A stretch of DNA of 12,346 bases from CAYGXH01 sp964354485 (GTDB lineage: Bacteria; Bacteroidota; Ignavibacteria; UBA10030; SZUA-254): contig CAYGZY010000005.1 in the NCBI GenBank assembly GCA_964354485.1, positions 1-12,346 on the forward strand, in the 5' to 3' direction. Both the position numbers and the translations under genes were made by a program. Positions 7,271 through 12,346 of the stretch are shown here, one piece after another. The notes beneath the pieces are model-generated. The model saw only the letters and a list, made by a program, of their open reading frames with translations, did not search any database and was not told the DNA's origin. Each line of letters starts with the position of its first letter. Within the stretch, counting starts at the first letter, position 1.

Positions 7271-7397
7271 TAAACGCAGAGGTCCGCCCGACCGAACAGT
7301 TTTGTTCCTTTGTTACAGTCGTTCGGGCGGGCGCAGAGAACGCAGAGAGGTTTAATCCCTTTGCGAACCTTGCGTTTCCTCTGCTGTCTCTGCGTTT
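7271..7397. repeat. Nested inverted-repeat element in divergent intergenic region
   Basis: This stretch lies between two divergent genes. The outer part is made of CGCAGAG words: AAACGCAGAGG at 7272-7282 faces CCTCTGC...CTCTGCGTTT at 7378-7397 in inverted orientation, and direct copies (CGCAGAGAA, CGCAGAGAGG) lie at 7332-7350. Nested inside is a GC-rich inverted repeat (CCGCCCGA at 7284-7291 and TCGGGCGG at 7323-7330). Transcribed from either side it could fold into a branched hairpin. It has no open frame and is best described as a mosaic intergenic repeat rather than a gene or simple terminator. Confidence 0.65.
7284..7331 (+). repeat. Dispersed GC-rich inverted repeat, copy A
   Basis: Left arm CCGCCCGACCGAAC (7284-7297), a 20-nt AT-rich loop, and right arm GTCGTTCGGGCGGG (7318-7331). 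Both 14-nt arms occur again, as exact reverse complements and in swapped order, at 11434-11447 and 11485-11498. The same element is thus present twice in 4 kb, in opposite orientation, with unrelated loops. Confidence 0.75.
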
Positions 7398-7424
7398 TTA
7401 ATTTTTTCTTTTGGGGGTCAGCTA

Positions 7425-7437
7425 TAGGAATTTCCTA
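7425..7437. promoter_or_regulatory. Short 13-bp palindrome upstream of the Ig-domain lipoprotein gene
   Basis: TAGGAA (7425-7430) and TTCCTA (7432-7437) form 6-bp arms around a single T, 57 nt before the GTG at 7494. Its position suits an operator, but the arms are short and the sequence is AT-rich, so chance is possible. No good promoter boxes for the downstream gene were found. Confidence 0.25.
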
Positions 7438-7493
7438 AAATAATCATATATTCACAGGTGCTTTTATATTATTTAATTATTGCTGATTGATAC

Positions 7494-9185
7494 GTGACGG
7501 AATGTACGTTTAAGGCCGCTTTCTTTATCATTATTGCTTTGATTTCCTTCAACTGCGCCGGACAAGTGGCTCCATCGGGTGGACCACCGGATAAAACACC
7601 ACCCCAGATTATCGCCACTTTCCCCGAACCAATGGCTCTAAACTATAAGGAAAATAAATTTTCATTTTCGTTCGATAAGTACATCGACAGGAGATCCTTC
7701 CAGGAATCGTTCTTCGTTTCACCCACCATCAGCAGTGTATCCTACAAATGGGGCGGAACCGACGTTGAGGTAACGTTTGAAGATACTCTACGACCGCTGA
7801 CGACCTACATCATAACAATCGGTACGGACGTACTGGATACGCGCGGCAATCGGCTCGATAAAGCTTTTTCGCTCCCGTTCTCCACAGGTAACTTCATCGA
7901 CTCCTGCGCGATTAGCGGCTCTGTGATCGACGAGAAAGCCGAAGGCGTCATGATATTCGCATACGGACTTGATGGAAAAAATCCCGATACGCTTAATCCC
8001 ACACGGCTCAAGCCCGACTTCCTGACGCAGACGGGGAGGGATGGGACGTTTCTACTGCCGTACCTTCCGGTCGGACGCTACCGTATCATGGCAGTGCGCG
8101 ACGAGTATAAAAACCTCGTATACGATGTCCAGACAGATCAGTTCAGTACGTATACTTCCGATATAACACTCACGTCCGAAAAGCCCCTTTTCAGCGGGGT
8201 GCAATTTAAACTTTCAATCGAAGATACCGCGGCACCCTTTCTTTCAAGCGCACGGTCCATCGATCAGTCCCACGTACTCCTCCGCTTCAGCGAAGGGATG
8301 AACGAAGAGTCGATAAGAAATGGAAATATTTCGCTCTTTGATACTGTTGCAGGCACTCCTCTTTCAGTGCAGGATATTGCATTCGGTGAAAAACCGGTGA
8401 TGGAGGTCCAGCTTGTAACGGCAACGCAGGATTTCGGCCGGACGTACCGGGTAAAGGTATCGGGTTTGTACGACATTGCCGGCAATTCTCTGACCGAACC
8501 CCGTAACAGTGCTGATTTCGCGGGGAGTTCAACTTACGATACATCACGACCCGGTTTTGATCTCCTTTATCCGCCGAAAAACAGTACAGAAATTTTAACC
8601 ACGGATACTCTCCGTCTGTTTTTCAGCGAGGCGATAAGGAAAGCAAGTTTCTCTAGCGGTGTGTTGCTATCGGACTCGGTCCGAATTCCTGTTGGACTGT
8701 CAACGTCCTGGCCGCATTCACGCGAGCTGTGGCTGATTCCGCAGAAAGAATTGCAGAAGGGTATGGCTTATACATTAACGATCCGCATGGATTCGCTCGC
8801 CGATCTTTTCGGGAATTCCTATACCGACAGTGTCACCAGTTATTCGCTCGAAACAGCCGGTGAAGAGAGTATGAGCAGTATCAGCGGTGTTGTGACCGAT
8901 GACGCGGCAGGGGCATCGGGAGCTGTGTTCATCACCGCGAAGAACATTTCCAACAACAGCATTCCACGCATACTCAAGCTCGACAGTGTGAAGGCGTTTA
9001 CATTCCAGAATCTCACGGAGGGACAATACACTCTTTCAGCGTTCCGCGACGAGGATGGAAATGGTTTATACTCATTCGGCAAGCCGTTCCCATTCGTGAA
9101 AGCGGAGCGGTTTACAATTTACGGTGATACATTAAAACTGAGGGCGCGCTGGCCTCTGGAGGGTGTTACAGTCCGGTTCCGGTGA
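7494..9185 (+). CDS. Lipoprotein with SbsA-like Ig domains (Big_5)
   Basis: 563 residues from a GTG. An in-frame TGA lies just upstream (7488-7490), so this is the only reasonable start. The N-terminus is a lipoprotein signal with a hydrophobic stretch (8-19) ending in SFNC. C21 is the probable lipidated cysteine, although N at -1 is unusual. It is followed by PSGGPPDKTPPQI (27-39), a signature of Bacteroidota lipoproteins with Ig-like domains. Domains as read are a first SbsA-type Ig (about 36-132, SFSFDKYIDRRSF), a transthyretin/carboxypeptidase-regulatory-like sandwich (about 137-228, GRDGTFLLPYLPVGRY), a second Ig (about 246-344, LLRFSEGMNEESI), a third Ig (about 352-454, LRLFFSEAIRKASF), and a final sandwich (about 461-545, FRDEDGNGLYSFGKPFPF). 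No enzymatic residues are evident. An outer-membrane or surface structural or adhesive role is inferred. It faces the SPOR gene tail to tail with 9 nt between. Confidence 0.85.
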   Translation: MTECTFKAAFFIIIALISFNCAGQVAPSGGPPDKTPPQIIATFPEPMALNYKENKFSFSFDKYIDRRSFQESFFVSPTISSVSYKWGGTDVEVTFEDTLRPLTTYIITIGTDVLDTRGNRLDKAFSLPFSTGNFIDSCAISGSVIDEKAEGVMIFAYGLDGKNPDTLNPTRLKPDFLTQTGRDGTFLLPYLPVGRYRIMAVRDEYKNLVYDVQTDQFSTYTSDITLTSEKPLFSGVQFKLSIEDTAAPFLSSARSIDQSHVLLRFSEGMNEESIRNGNISLFDTVAGTPLSVQDIAFGEKPVMEVQLVTATQDFGRTYRVKVSGLYDIAGNSLTEPRNSADFAGSSTYDTSRPGFDLLYPPKNSTEILTTDTLRLFFSEAIRKASFSSGVLLSDSVRIPVGLSTSWPHSRELWLIPQKELQKGMAYTLTIRMDSLADLFGNSYTDSVTSYSLETAGEESMSSISGVVTDDAAGASGAVFITAKNISNNSIPRILKLDSVKAFTFQNLTEGQYTLSAFRDEDGNGLYSFGKPFPFVKAERFTIYGDTLKLRARWPLEGVTVRFR

Positions 9186-9194
9186 TGCTTCCGG

Positions 9195-9740
9195 TTACGG
9201 CGATTGAATTTCCGGCAATTCGGGAGTACGAGGAGGAGGATTCTTGACGATCTTATCCGGGACGATCCATGCTTCGTTGAATCCGATCGCGATTATTCTT
9301 CTCAATAATGCCTGAGCTTCATAGCGTTCAGCAAAATTCCCGATACGCACTTTATAATATGGCGAATCAAAAACGACGTATACCCATTCTTCCGGTAAGG
9401 AGGCGTTGAGGCTGTCGCGGATCTGCGTTGCCTCTTCGATTTCGGGCGTGAAGAGTACCTGTATCCTGAATCCGGGAATCGTCTCAGGTACTGCTATCTC
9501 CACGGCATTTGCAGATTCGATTGCATCGTGCACCTGCTGTTCCTCTACTTTGATGCTTTCGACGTCAGGATTGTAGACCGAGGGATCGAAAGTTTTCTCG
9601 TACTTCGCGAGAAATTCTTTCAGCTCCTCATCTGATTTCTCCTTCTCGATACGCTTGGACGTGCCGCAGCCGGCGACGAAGAGGAGGAAAATCAAATATA
9701 CTATCGTTTTACTGCGGAGGATGTTCTGAAACCCATGCAT
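9195..9740 (-). CDS. SPOR-domain lipoprotein (second of a tandem pair)
   Basis: 181 residues using the ATG at 9740, which gives a good lipoprotein signal: basic n-region with R9 and K11, hydrophobic core IVYLIFLLFVA and lipobox VAGC with C25. An ATG directly before (9743) is equally possible. An upstream ATG at 9797 would put 19 non-signal-like residues in front and is rejected. After a charged, probably helical linker (about 30-90, rich in E and K), residues about 103-176 form a SPOR domain (FRIQVLFTPEIEEATQIRDS, YKVRIGNFAERYEAQALLRR). SPOR domains bind glycan strands stripped of stem peptides, usually at division septa. The gene starts 32 nt inside the end of the preceding SPOR gene in a different frame, implying coupled translation. 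The stop faces the Ig-domain lipoprotein stop across 9 nt. Confidence 0.85.
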   Translation of the reverse strand: MHGFQNILRSKTIVYLIFLLFVAGCGTSKRIEKEKSDEELKEFLAKYEKTFDPSVYNPDVESIKVEEQQVHDAIESANAVEIAVPETIPGFRIQVLFTPEIEEATQIRDSLNASLPEEWVYVVFDSPYYKVRIGNFAERYEAQALLRRIIAIGFNEAWIVPDKIVKNPPPRTPELPEIQSP

Positions 9741-10176
9741 CATTATATTCACCCGGATATCGGCGCACCATTTCATCGCGGTAATTGCGCGCATCATCTT
9801 TTATTAAAAAGTCACCAATGAAGACTTTGTAAAGGTTATCGGTTATATCATGGAATGTATAGACCATGAGGTTGAAACGTTCTTTCACAAGGTCGGCTAT
9901 TTTTACAGCGTTCTCCGGTGTTGTGTATGCGCCTACCTGCACGGCATATTTTCCGTTAACTTTTGGTGGGGGCGATATTCGGGATTCTGCCAGCGACCTG
10001 GCGGCTATGCTGTCTGCACGGTTTTTAACTTCTGCAGCAATCCGCTCGGAATTAGTTTTAATCGTTTCGCTCTTCTGCTCATCAGTCGATTTTTCTGATG
10101 TTGTGCATCCTGCAAAGAAGATTACAATCATGCAGACTGCAAGCATCACCGATCGTTGTACGTTGAGATTTTGCAT
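9709..10176 (-). CDS. SPOR-domain lipoprotein (first of a tandem pair)
   Basis: 155 residues. MQNLNVQRS leads into a hydrophobic core (10-21) and lipobox FAGC with C24, so lipidation is expected and the protein should sit in an envelope membrane. Residues 25-75 are a polar linker rich in S, E and K. Residues about 77-150 are a SPOR domain (KYAVQVGAYTTPENAVKIAD, LYKVFIGDFLIKDDARNYRD). Its ATG lies 14 nt downstream of the deoC stop, and its 3' end overlaps the next SPOR gene. The two SPOR proteins share layout but little sequence outside the signal peptide and the SPOR core, so they look like old paralogues rather than a recent duplication. Septal peptidoglycan binding is the expected role by family; a specific partner is not visible. 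Confidence 0.87.
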   Translation of the reverse strand: MQNLNVQRSVMLAVCMIVIFFAGCTTSEKSTDEQKSETIKTNSERIAAEVKNRADSIAARSLAESRISPPPKVNGKYAVQVGAYTTPENAVKIADLVKERFNLMVYTFHDITDNLYKVFIGDFLIKDDARNYRDEMVRRYPGEYNDAWVSEHPPQ

Positions 10177-10190
10177 ATCTATTCAATCCA

Positions 10191-10904
10191 TCAGTGTTGT
10201 TTCGATTTTTTAACTGAAGTGTTAACAGTTATCTTGCCTACTAATTCCACACCCGCGCTGGTACCGATGCGGCTGGCACCGGCTTTGATCATAGCAATAG
10301 CCTCTTTGCGCGAACGGATTCCTCCGGATGCTTTAACACCCATCAATGGACCTACTGTTTTCCGCAGGAGAGAGACATCGGCCGTAGTTGCGCCGCCTTT
10401 GGCAAACCCGGTTGATGTTTTAACAAAATCTGCGCTTGCACGTTTCGCGATGAGGCACACCTTTACTTTCTCTTCGTCGGTGAGGAGAGCGGTCTCGATG
10501 ATTACTTTGACAACCGCACCATACTTTTGGGCGGTTGTCACAGCGGCAGAAATATCTTCTTCGACGAATGACATATCACCCGATTTCAGCATGCCGACAT
10601 TTATCACCATGTCGATTTCCTTAGCGCCGTCGCGCAGTGCTTGCTCGGTCTCGAATTTTTTCACAGCCGTGGTCGAAGCACCAAGCGGGAATCCAATTAC
10701 CGTACAGACTTTCACGCGAGTTCTTTTTAGCTCCTGTGCGCAAAGTGAAACGTAGCACGGATTGACGCACACGCATGCAAATTTGTATTTTTTTGCTTCA
10801 GCACAGAGTTGAACGATCTGCTTTTTTGTTACATCCGGATTAAGGAGCGTATGATCGATCATTCCTGCGAGACTATCTCCGATATTGCTGCTAATTTCTG
10901 TCAC
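10191..10904 (-). CDS. deoC: Deoxyribose-phosphate aldolase
   Basis: 237 residues, slightly longer than compact DeoC proteins of about 220. The enzyme cleaves 2-deoxyribose-5-phosphate to acetaldehyde and glyceraldehyde-3-phosphate in deoxynucleoside salvage, using a class I (Schiff base) mechanism in the cytoplasm. Visible motifs are MIDHTLLNPDVT (15-26), CVNPCYVSL (46-54), TVIGFPLGASTT (68-79), EIDMVINVG (96-104) with the proton-relay D98, DFVKTSTGF (159-167) with the Schiff-base lysine K162, and GVKASGGIR (189-197) with the second catalytic lysine K191. All are intact. The GTG at 10904 is preferred because the next ATG (10862) would begin exactly at MIDHTLL, trimming the N-terminal helix. 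It is the first gene of a probable operon with the two SPOR genes, with no functional link known to me. An inverted repeat lies upstream (10925-10959). Confidence 0.95.
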   Translation of the reverse strand: MTEISSNIGDSLAGMIDHTLLNPDVTKKQIVQLCAEAKKYKFACVCVNPCYVSLCAQELKRTRVKVCTVIGFPLGASTTAVKKFETEQALRDGAKEIDMVINVGMLKSGDMSFVEEDISAAVTTAQKYGAVVKVIIETALLTDEEKVKVCLIAKRASADFVKTSTGFAKGGATTADVSLLRKTVGPLMGVKASGGIRSRKEAIAMIKAGASRIGTSAGVELVGKITVNTSVKKSKQH

Positions 10905-10924
10905 GTTACGGAGTTAACCCCCTA

Positions 10925-10959
10925 TGCACCATGGTAAATGTTTTTCATACCATTGTGCA
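10925..10959 (-). promoter_or_regulatory. Imperfect inverted repeat upstream of deoC, candidate operator
   Basis: TGCACCATGGTA (10925-10936) and TACCATTGTGCA (10948-10959) are 12-nt arms with a single mismatch, separated by 11 nt. The near arm ends 20 nt before the deoC GTG at 10904. The centre-to-centre spacing is 23 nt, about two helical turns, which suits a dimeric repressor; DeoR-type control of deoC is well known in other bacteria. It could instead be a hairpin in the mRNA leader. No repressor gene lies in the window. Confidence 0.45.
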
Positions 10960-11004
10960 GTAATATACAATTTTCTCAGGGCGAATCAAATGGGAGGAAA
11001 AAAT

Positions 11005-11032
11005 GTCAATTGTCATTAGTCATTGGTCATTT
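11005..11032 (+). repeat. Heptamer tandem repeat (GTCATTN), left array
   Basis: Four contiguous 7-nt units: GTCAATT, GTCATTA, GTCATTG and GTCATTT. Units keep GTC plus ATT, with the last base variable. The array resembles the heptanucleotide short tandem repeats known from cyanobacterial intergenic regions, though no relationship is claimed. Confidence 0.75.
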
Positions 11033-11118
11033 GCTTGCCCACCCTCTTTCCTCACCGCCTTCTTTGTGCCTGTTTCGCGAGTCATTGTTACCTTGTAATT
11101 AACCTCACTCCATCGCCC

Positions 11119-11134
11119 CCGCCTATCTCGGCGG
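11119..11134. repeat. Small GC hairpin
   Basis: CCGCC (11119-11123) and GGCGG (11130-11134) flank a 6-nt loop, within a run of AT-richer sequence. It is similar in flavour to the other GC-rich inverted repeats of this gap, but too short to say more. Confidence 0.4.
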
Positions 11135-11253
11135 TCCTTAACCATTCATTATCAATCAAAGAAGCACAAATGTGAAATCAGAGGACAGAAAGCTGATACT
11201 TTGATCCGGTTACTTGTTCTCAACTCGGCACTTACCCCACACCATTTCTCTCG

Positions 11254-11402
11254 ATCTCATTAATACGTCGCTTCAGCGAGGTGACTCTGAACTAGGAAAG
11301 ATTGTGAAACCGTTTTAACGGTTTCTCTCGAAGCTGTTGAAACAGCTCGTCAGGTTTCTCTTTAGGTTAATCCACACCGATGAATCGGTGTGTTAATGAT
11401 AT
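11254..11402. repeat. Cluster of four short hairpins bounded by inverted TTAATGAKAT tails
   Basis: Four short-loop hairpins occur in 149 nt. The first (11265-11282) has core arms TCGCT/AGCGA. The second has 9-bp arms GAAACCGTT/AACGGTTTC (11306-11314, 11317-11325). The third has 7-bp arms AGCTGTT/AACAGCT (11332-11338, 11341-11347). The fourth has 9-bp arms CACACCGAT/ATCGGTGTG (11373-11381, 11384-11392). All loops are 2 nt, reading GA in three of the four (on the minus strand for the first). The first and fourth point outward and are each followed by TTAATGAGAT or TTAATGATAT. The arrangement recalls REP/REPIN-type palindromic repeats mobilised by RAYT transposases, but no such transposase is in the window. 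Confidence 0.65.
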
Positions 11403-11433
11403 GCAAGTTGTGTTCTCCAGTTACCTACCTTAC

Positions 11434-11499
11434 CCCGCCCGAACGACATTGTCGGGTTGGCGACCGAAATTAATGCTTGAACTCGTTCGGTCGGGCGGG
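11434..11499 (-). repeat. Dispersed GC-rich inverted repeat, copy B
   Basis: CCCGCCCGAACGAC (11434-11447) and GTTCGGTCGGGCGGG (11485-11499) enclose a 37-nt centre. These arms are the reverse complements of the two arms of copy A at 7284-7331. The centre differs from copy A and holds a further perfect 8-bp inverted repeat with the right arm (CGACCGAA at 11461-11468 and TTCGGTCG at 11486-11493). The element is thus built from recurring C/G-rich words around variable spacers. Confidence 0.75.
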
Positions 11500-11506
11500 C
11501 CACTGT

Positions 11507-11530
11507 CCCTCTCTCCAAATTTATGGAGAG
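11507..11530. repeat. CTCTCCA/TGGAGAG hairpin with purine-rich flank
   Basis: CTCTCCA (11511-11517) and TGGAGAG (11524-11530) form a 7-bp stem. It can be prolonged by CCC against GGG if a short bulge is allowed. A G-rich run (GGGGGATTCAGGGGG, 11530-11544) follows. Similar CCCTCTCC...GGAGAGGG words occur in intergenic regions of many environmental genomes. No T-tract follows, so a terminator is unlikely. Confidence 0.5.
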
Positions 11531-11570
11531 GGGGATTCAGGGGGAAAGGTAAAAAAGGTAAATCAATTTT

Positions 11571-11605
11571 GTCAATAGTCGTTCGTTATTAGTCATTGGT
11601 ACTTT
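11571..11605 (+). repeat. Heptamer tandem repeat (GTCATTN), right array
   Basis: Five contiguous 7-nt units: GTCAATA, GTCGTTC, GTTATTA, GTCATTG and GTACTTT. They are more degenerate than the left array but keep the same phase, orientation and unit. The two arrays bracket the hairpin-rich part of the intergenic region. Confidence 0.6.
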
Positions 11606-11683
11606 GTAAAAAGGTCATCTGTTATCGTGTTCTATTGCAATGTTTGTGAACGACTTTACCCATTAAGTTGTAAGGATAAATCC

Positions 11684-12346
11684 TTATTTTATCAATAGCA
11701 TCTTCCGGACTTTTGTATATTTTCCGGCGATAAATTTTATAAAGTAAACTCCACCGGCGTGCGTTGATGCGTCCCATTCGACTTCATGGTAACCGGCGTT
11801 TTCATGACCGTTGATGAGTGTGATTACTTCCTGGCCTATCAATGAGAATATTTTCAGTTGGACATGAGCAGCCGATGGTAATTCATAACGTATGGTGGTA
11901 GTTGGATTAAACGGATTTGGATAAATCTGGTGAAGGAAATACCTAGCTGGTAATGTAGATTCCTGGTCGTTATTCCCGACGATATTTATGCAATACCTTT
12001 TGCCGAGGAACGTATCGCCATCTCCACCCGATAAAAAAATTCTAAAACATGGATTGCTTCCGAAGGAAGATTTCGGGGTATTGAAACAGGTCAAGATTCC
12101 CGTGTAAACTGTCTGGTGATCGAGTGTGTCGTATTGTGCTGAATCGATCTCGCAAAGGAGATATGCTCTAATACTTTCTGAATTACAGAAGCTCGCCTCA
12201 AAACAAAACGATATCGAATCACCATAAACTGAGAGCCATGTTGTATCCATCGGATCGACTATCGGGGGAAGGATCGATTCTACTTTCATCGAGTACCACC
12301 AATTGTATGCCGATGTGTACATATTGTCATCGGTGAAGGGTCCGCG
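11684..12346 (-). CDS. Secreted protein with type IX secretion C-terminal sorting domain, C-terminal part (5' end beyond window)
   Basis: The frame is open from the right edge (residues RGPFTDDN precede the first ATG at 12322) to a TAA at 11684-11686, so the true start lies outside and 220 residues are visible. The last ~84 residues are a type A T9SS sorting domain: YPNPFNPTTTIRYELP (about 142-157), VQLKIFSLIGQEVITLI, the GYHEVEWDA core, GGVYFIKFIAGKYTKVRKML and a final basic IK. Such domains direct export across the outer membrane and are normally removed on secretion. The upstream ~130 residues are beta-rich with at least six cysteines (for example FCFEASFC) and match no family I can name. 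No T9SS machinery gene is in the window. No terminator is evident downstream. Confidence 0.88.
   Translation of the reverse strand, partial: RGPFTDDNMYTSAYNWWYSMKVESILPPIVDPMDTTWLSVYGDSISFCFEASFCNSESIRAYLLCEIDSAQYDTLDHQTVYTGILTCFNTPKSSFGSNPCFRIFLSGGDGDTFLGKRYCINIVGNNDQESTLPARYFLHQIYPNPFNPTTTIRYELPSAAHVQLKIFSLIGQEVITLINGHENAGYHEVEWDASTHAGGVYFIKFIAGKYTKVRKMLLIK

Larger units (their letters stand above)
10905..11683. other. Gene-free, repeat-rich intergenic region
   Basis: About 780 nt between deoC and the type IX-sorted protein gene hold no credible coding sequence. From left to right it contains the deoC inverted repeat, a GTCATTN heptamer array (11005-11032), a small GC hairpin (11119-11134), a cluster of hairpins (11254-11402), a GC-rich inverted-repeat element (11434-11499), a CTCTCCA hairpin (11507-11530) and a second heptamer array (11571-11605). 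The stretches 11033-11118 and 11135-11253 show nothing I can name. Confidence 0.7.

Noticed and set aside
9741..9797. An ATG at 9797 as the start of the second SPOR protein
   Set aside because: It would put a non-hydrophobic 19-residue segment before a clean lipoprotein signal peptide and greatly increase the overlap with the upstream gene.
10156..10755. A 199-residue plus-strand frame
   Set aside because: It is antisense to deoC, whose minus-strand product has all catalytic motifs intact.
11380..11592. A 70-residue plus-strand frame in the repeat region
   Set aside because: It crosses a hairpin, the GC-rich inverted-repeat element, the CTCTCCA hairpin and the heptamer array; the translation is simply these repeats read through.
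11005..11605. A possible CRISPR array
   Set aside because: The repeats are 7-nt contiguous units without spacers, and the hairpins have different sequences; no cas gene is present.
12320..12322. The ATG at 12322 as the true start of the type IX-sorted protein
   Set aside because: The frame stays open to the window edge with no stop, and no signal peptide follows this ATG; it is an internal methionine.

Overview
The window looks like a chromosomal segment from a member of the Bacteroidota/FCB group, most likely an Ignavibacteria-like lineage. The pointers are a C-terminal type IX secretion sorting domain with an NPFNPTTTIRYELP signature, a PSGGPPDKTPP-type lipoprotein with SbsA-like Ig domains, two SPOR lipoproteins, an absence of clear Shine-Dalgarno sites, and one good Bacteroidota-type promoter (TTGG, 20 nt, TATATTTG). 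This placement is inference from gene families. No rRNA or other marker gene is present, although TsaD could be used in a tree.

Layout. 1-660 (minus) is the N-terminal 220 residues of a polytopic GT-C-type glycosyltransferase that runs off the left edge. 829-1484 (minus) is an AT-rich higBA toxin-antitoxin module with a 23-bp operator-like palindrome at 1533-1555. An AT-rich gap with no visible gene follows to 1943. 1944-6245 (plus) is a tight three-gene run: tsaD (tRNA t6A synthesis), a YfhO-family membrane protein and mltG (endolytic transglycosylase), with gaps of only 6 and 3 nt. 6254-7159 (minus) is an ApbA/PanE-family reductase that converges on mltG. A divergent intergenic region (7160-7493) carries its promoter and a nested inverted repeat. 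7494-9185 (plus) is a large Ig-like-domain lipoprotein. 9195-10904 (minus) is deoC followed by two SPOR-domain lipoproteins, converging on the lipoprotein gene. 10905-11683 is a gene-free, repeat-rich region. 11684-12346 (minus) is the C-terminal part of a secreted protein with a type IX sorting domain, whose start lies beyond the right edge.

How it fits together. Most genes are housekeeping or envelope functions: tRNA modification, peptidoglycan strand termination, SPOR/peptidoglycan-binding lipoproteins, envelope sugar transfer and deoxynucleoside salvage. The higBA pair is the only clear accessory module. I see no convincing undescribed multi-gene system. The most unusual material is non-coding. 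The 10.9-11.7 kb gap holds two heptamer (GTCATTN) tandem arrays bracketing a group of small hairpins. Two of these hairpins are oppositely oriented, keep the same GA loop and TTAATGAKAT tail, and have unrelated stems. The gap also holds a GC-rich inverted-repeat element, and both arms of that element recur, inverted and with a different loop, in the intergenic region at 7284-7331.
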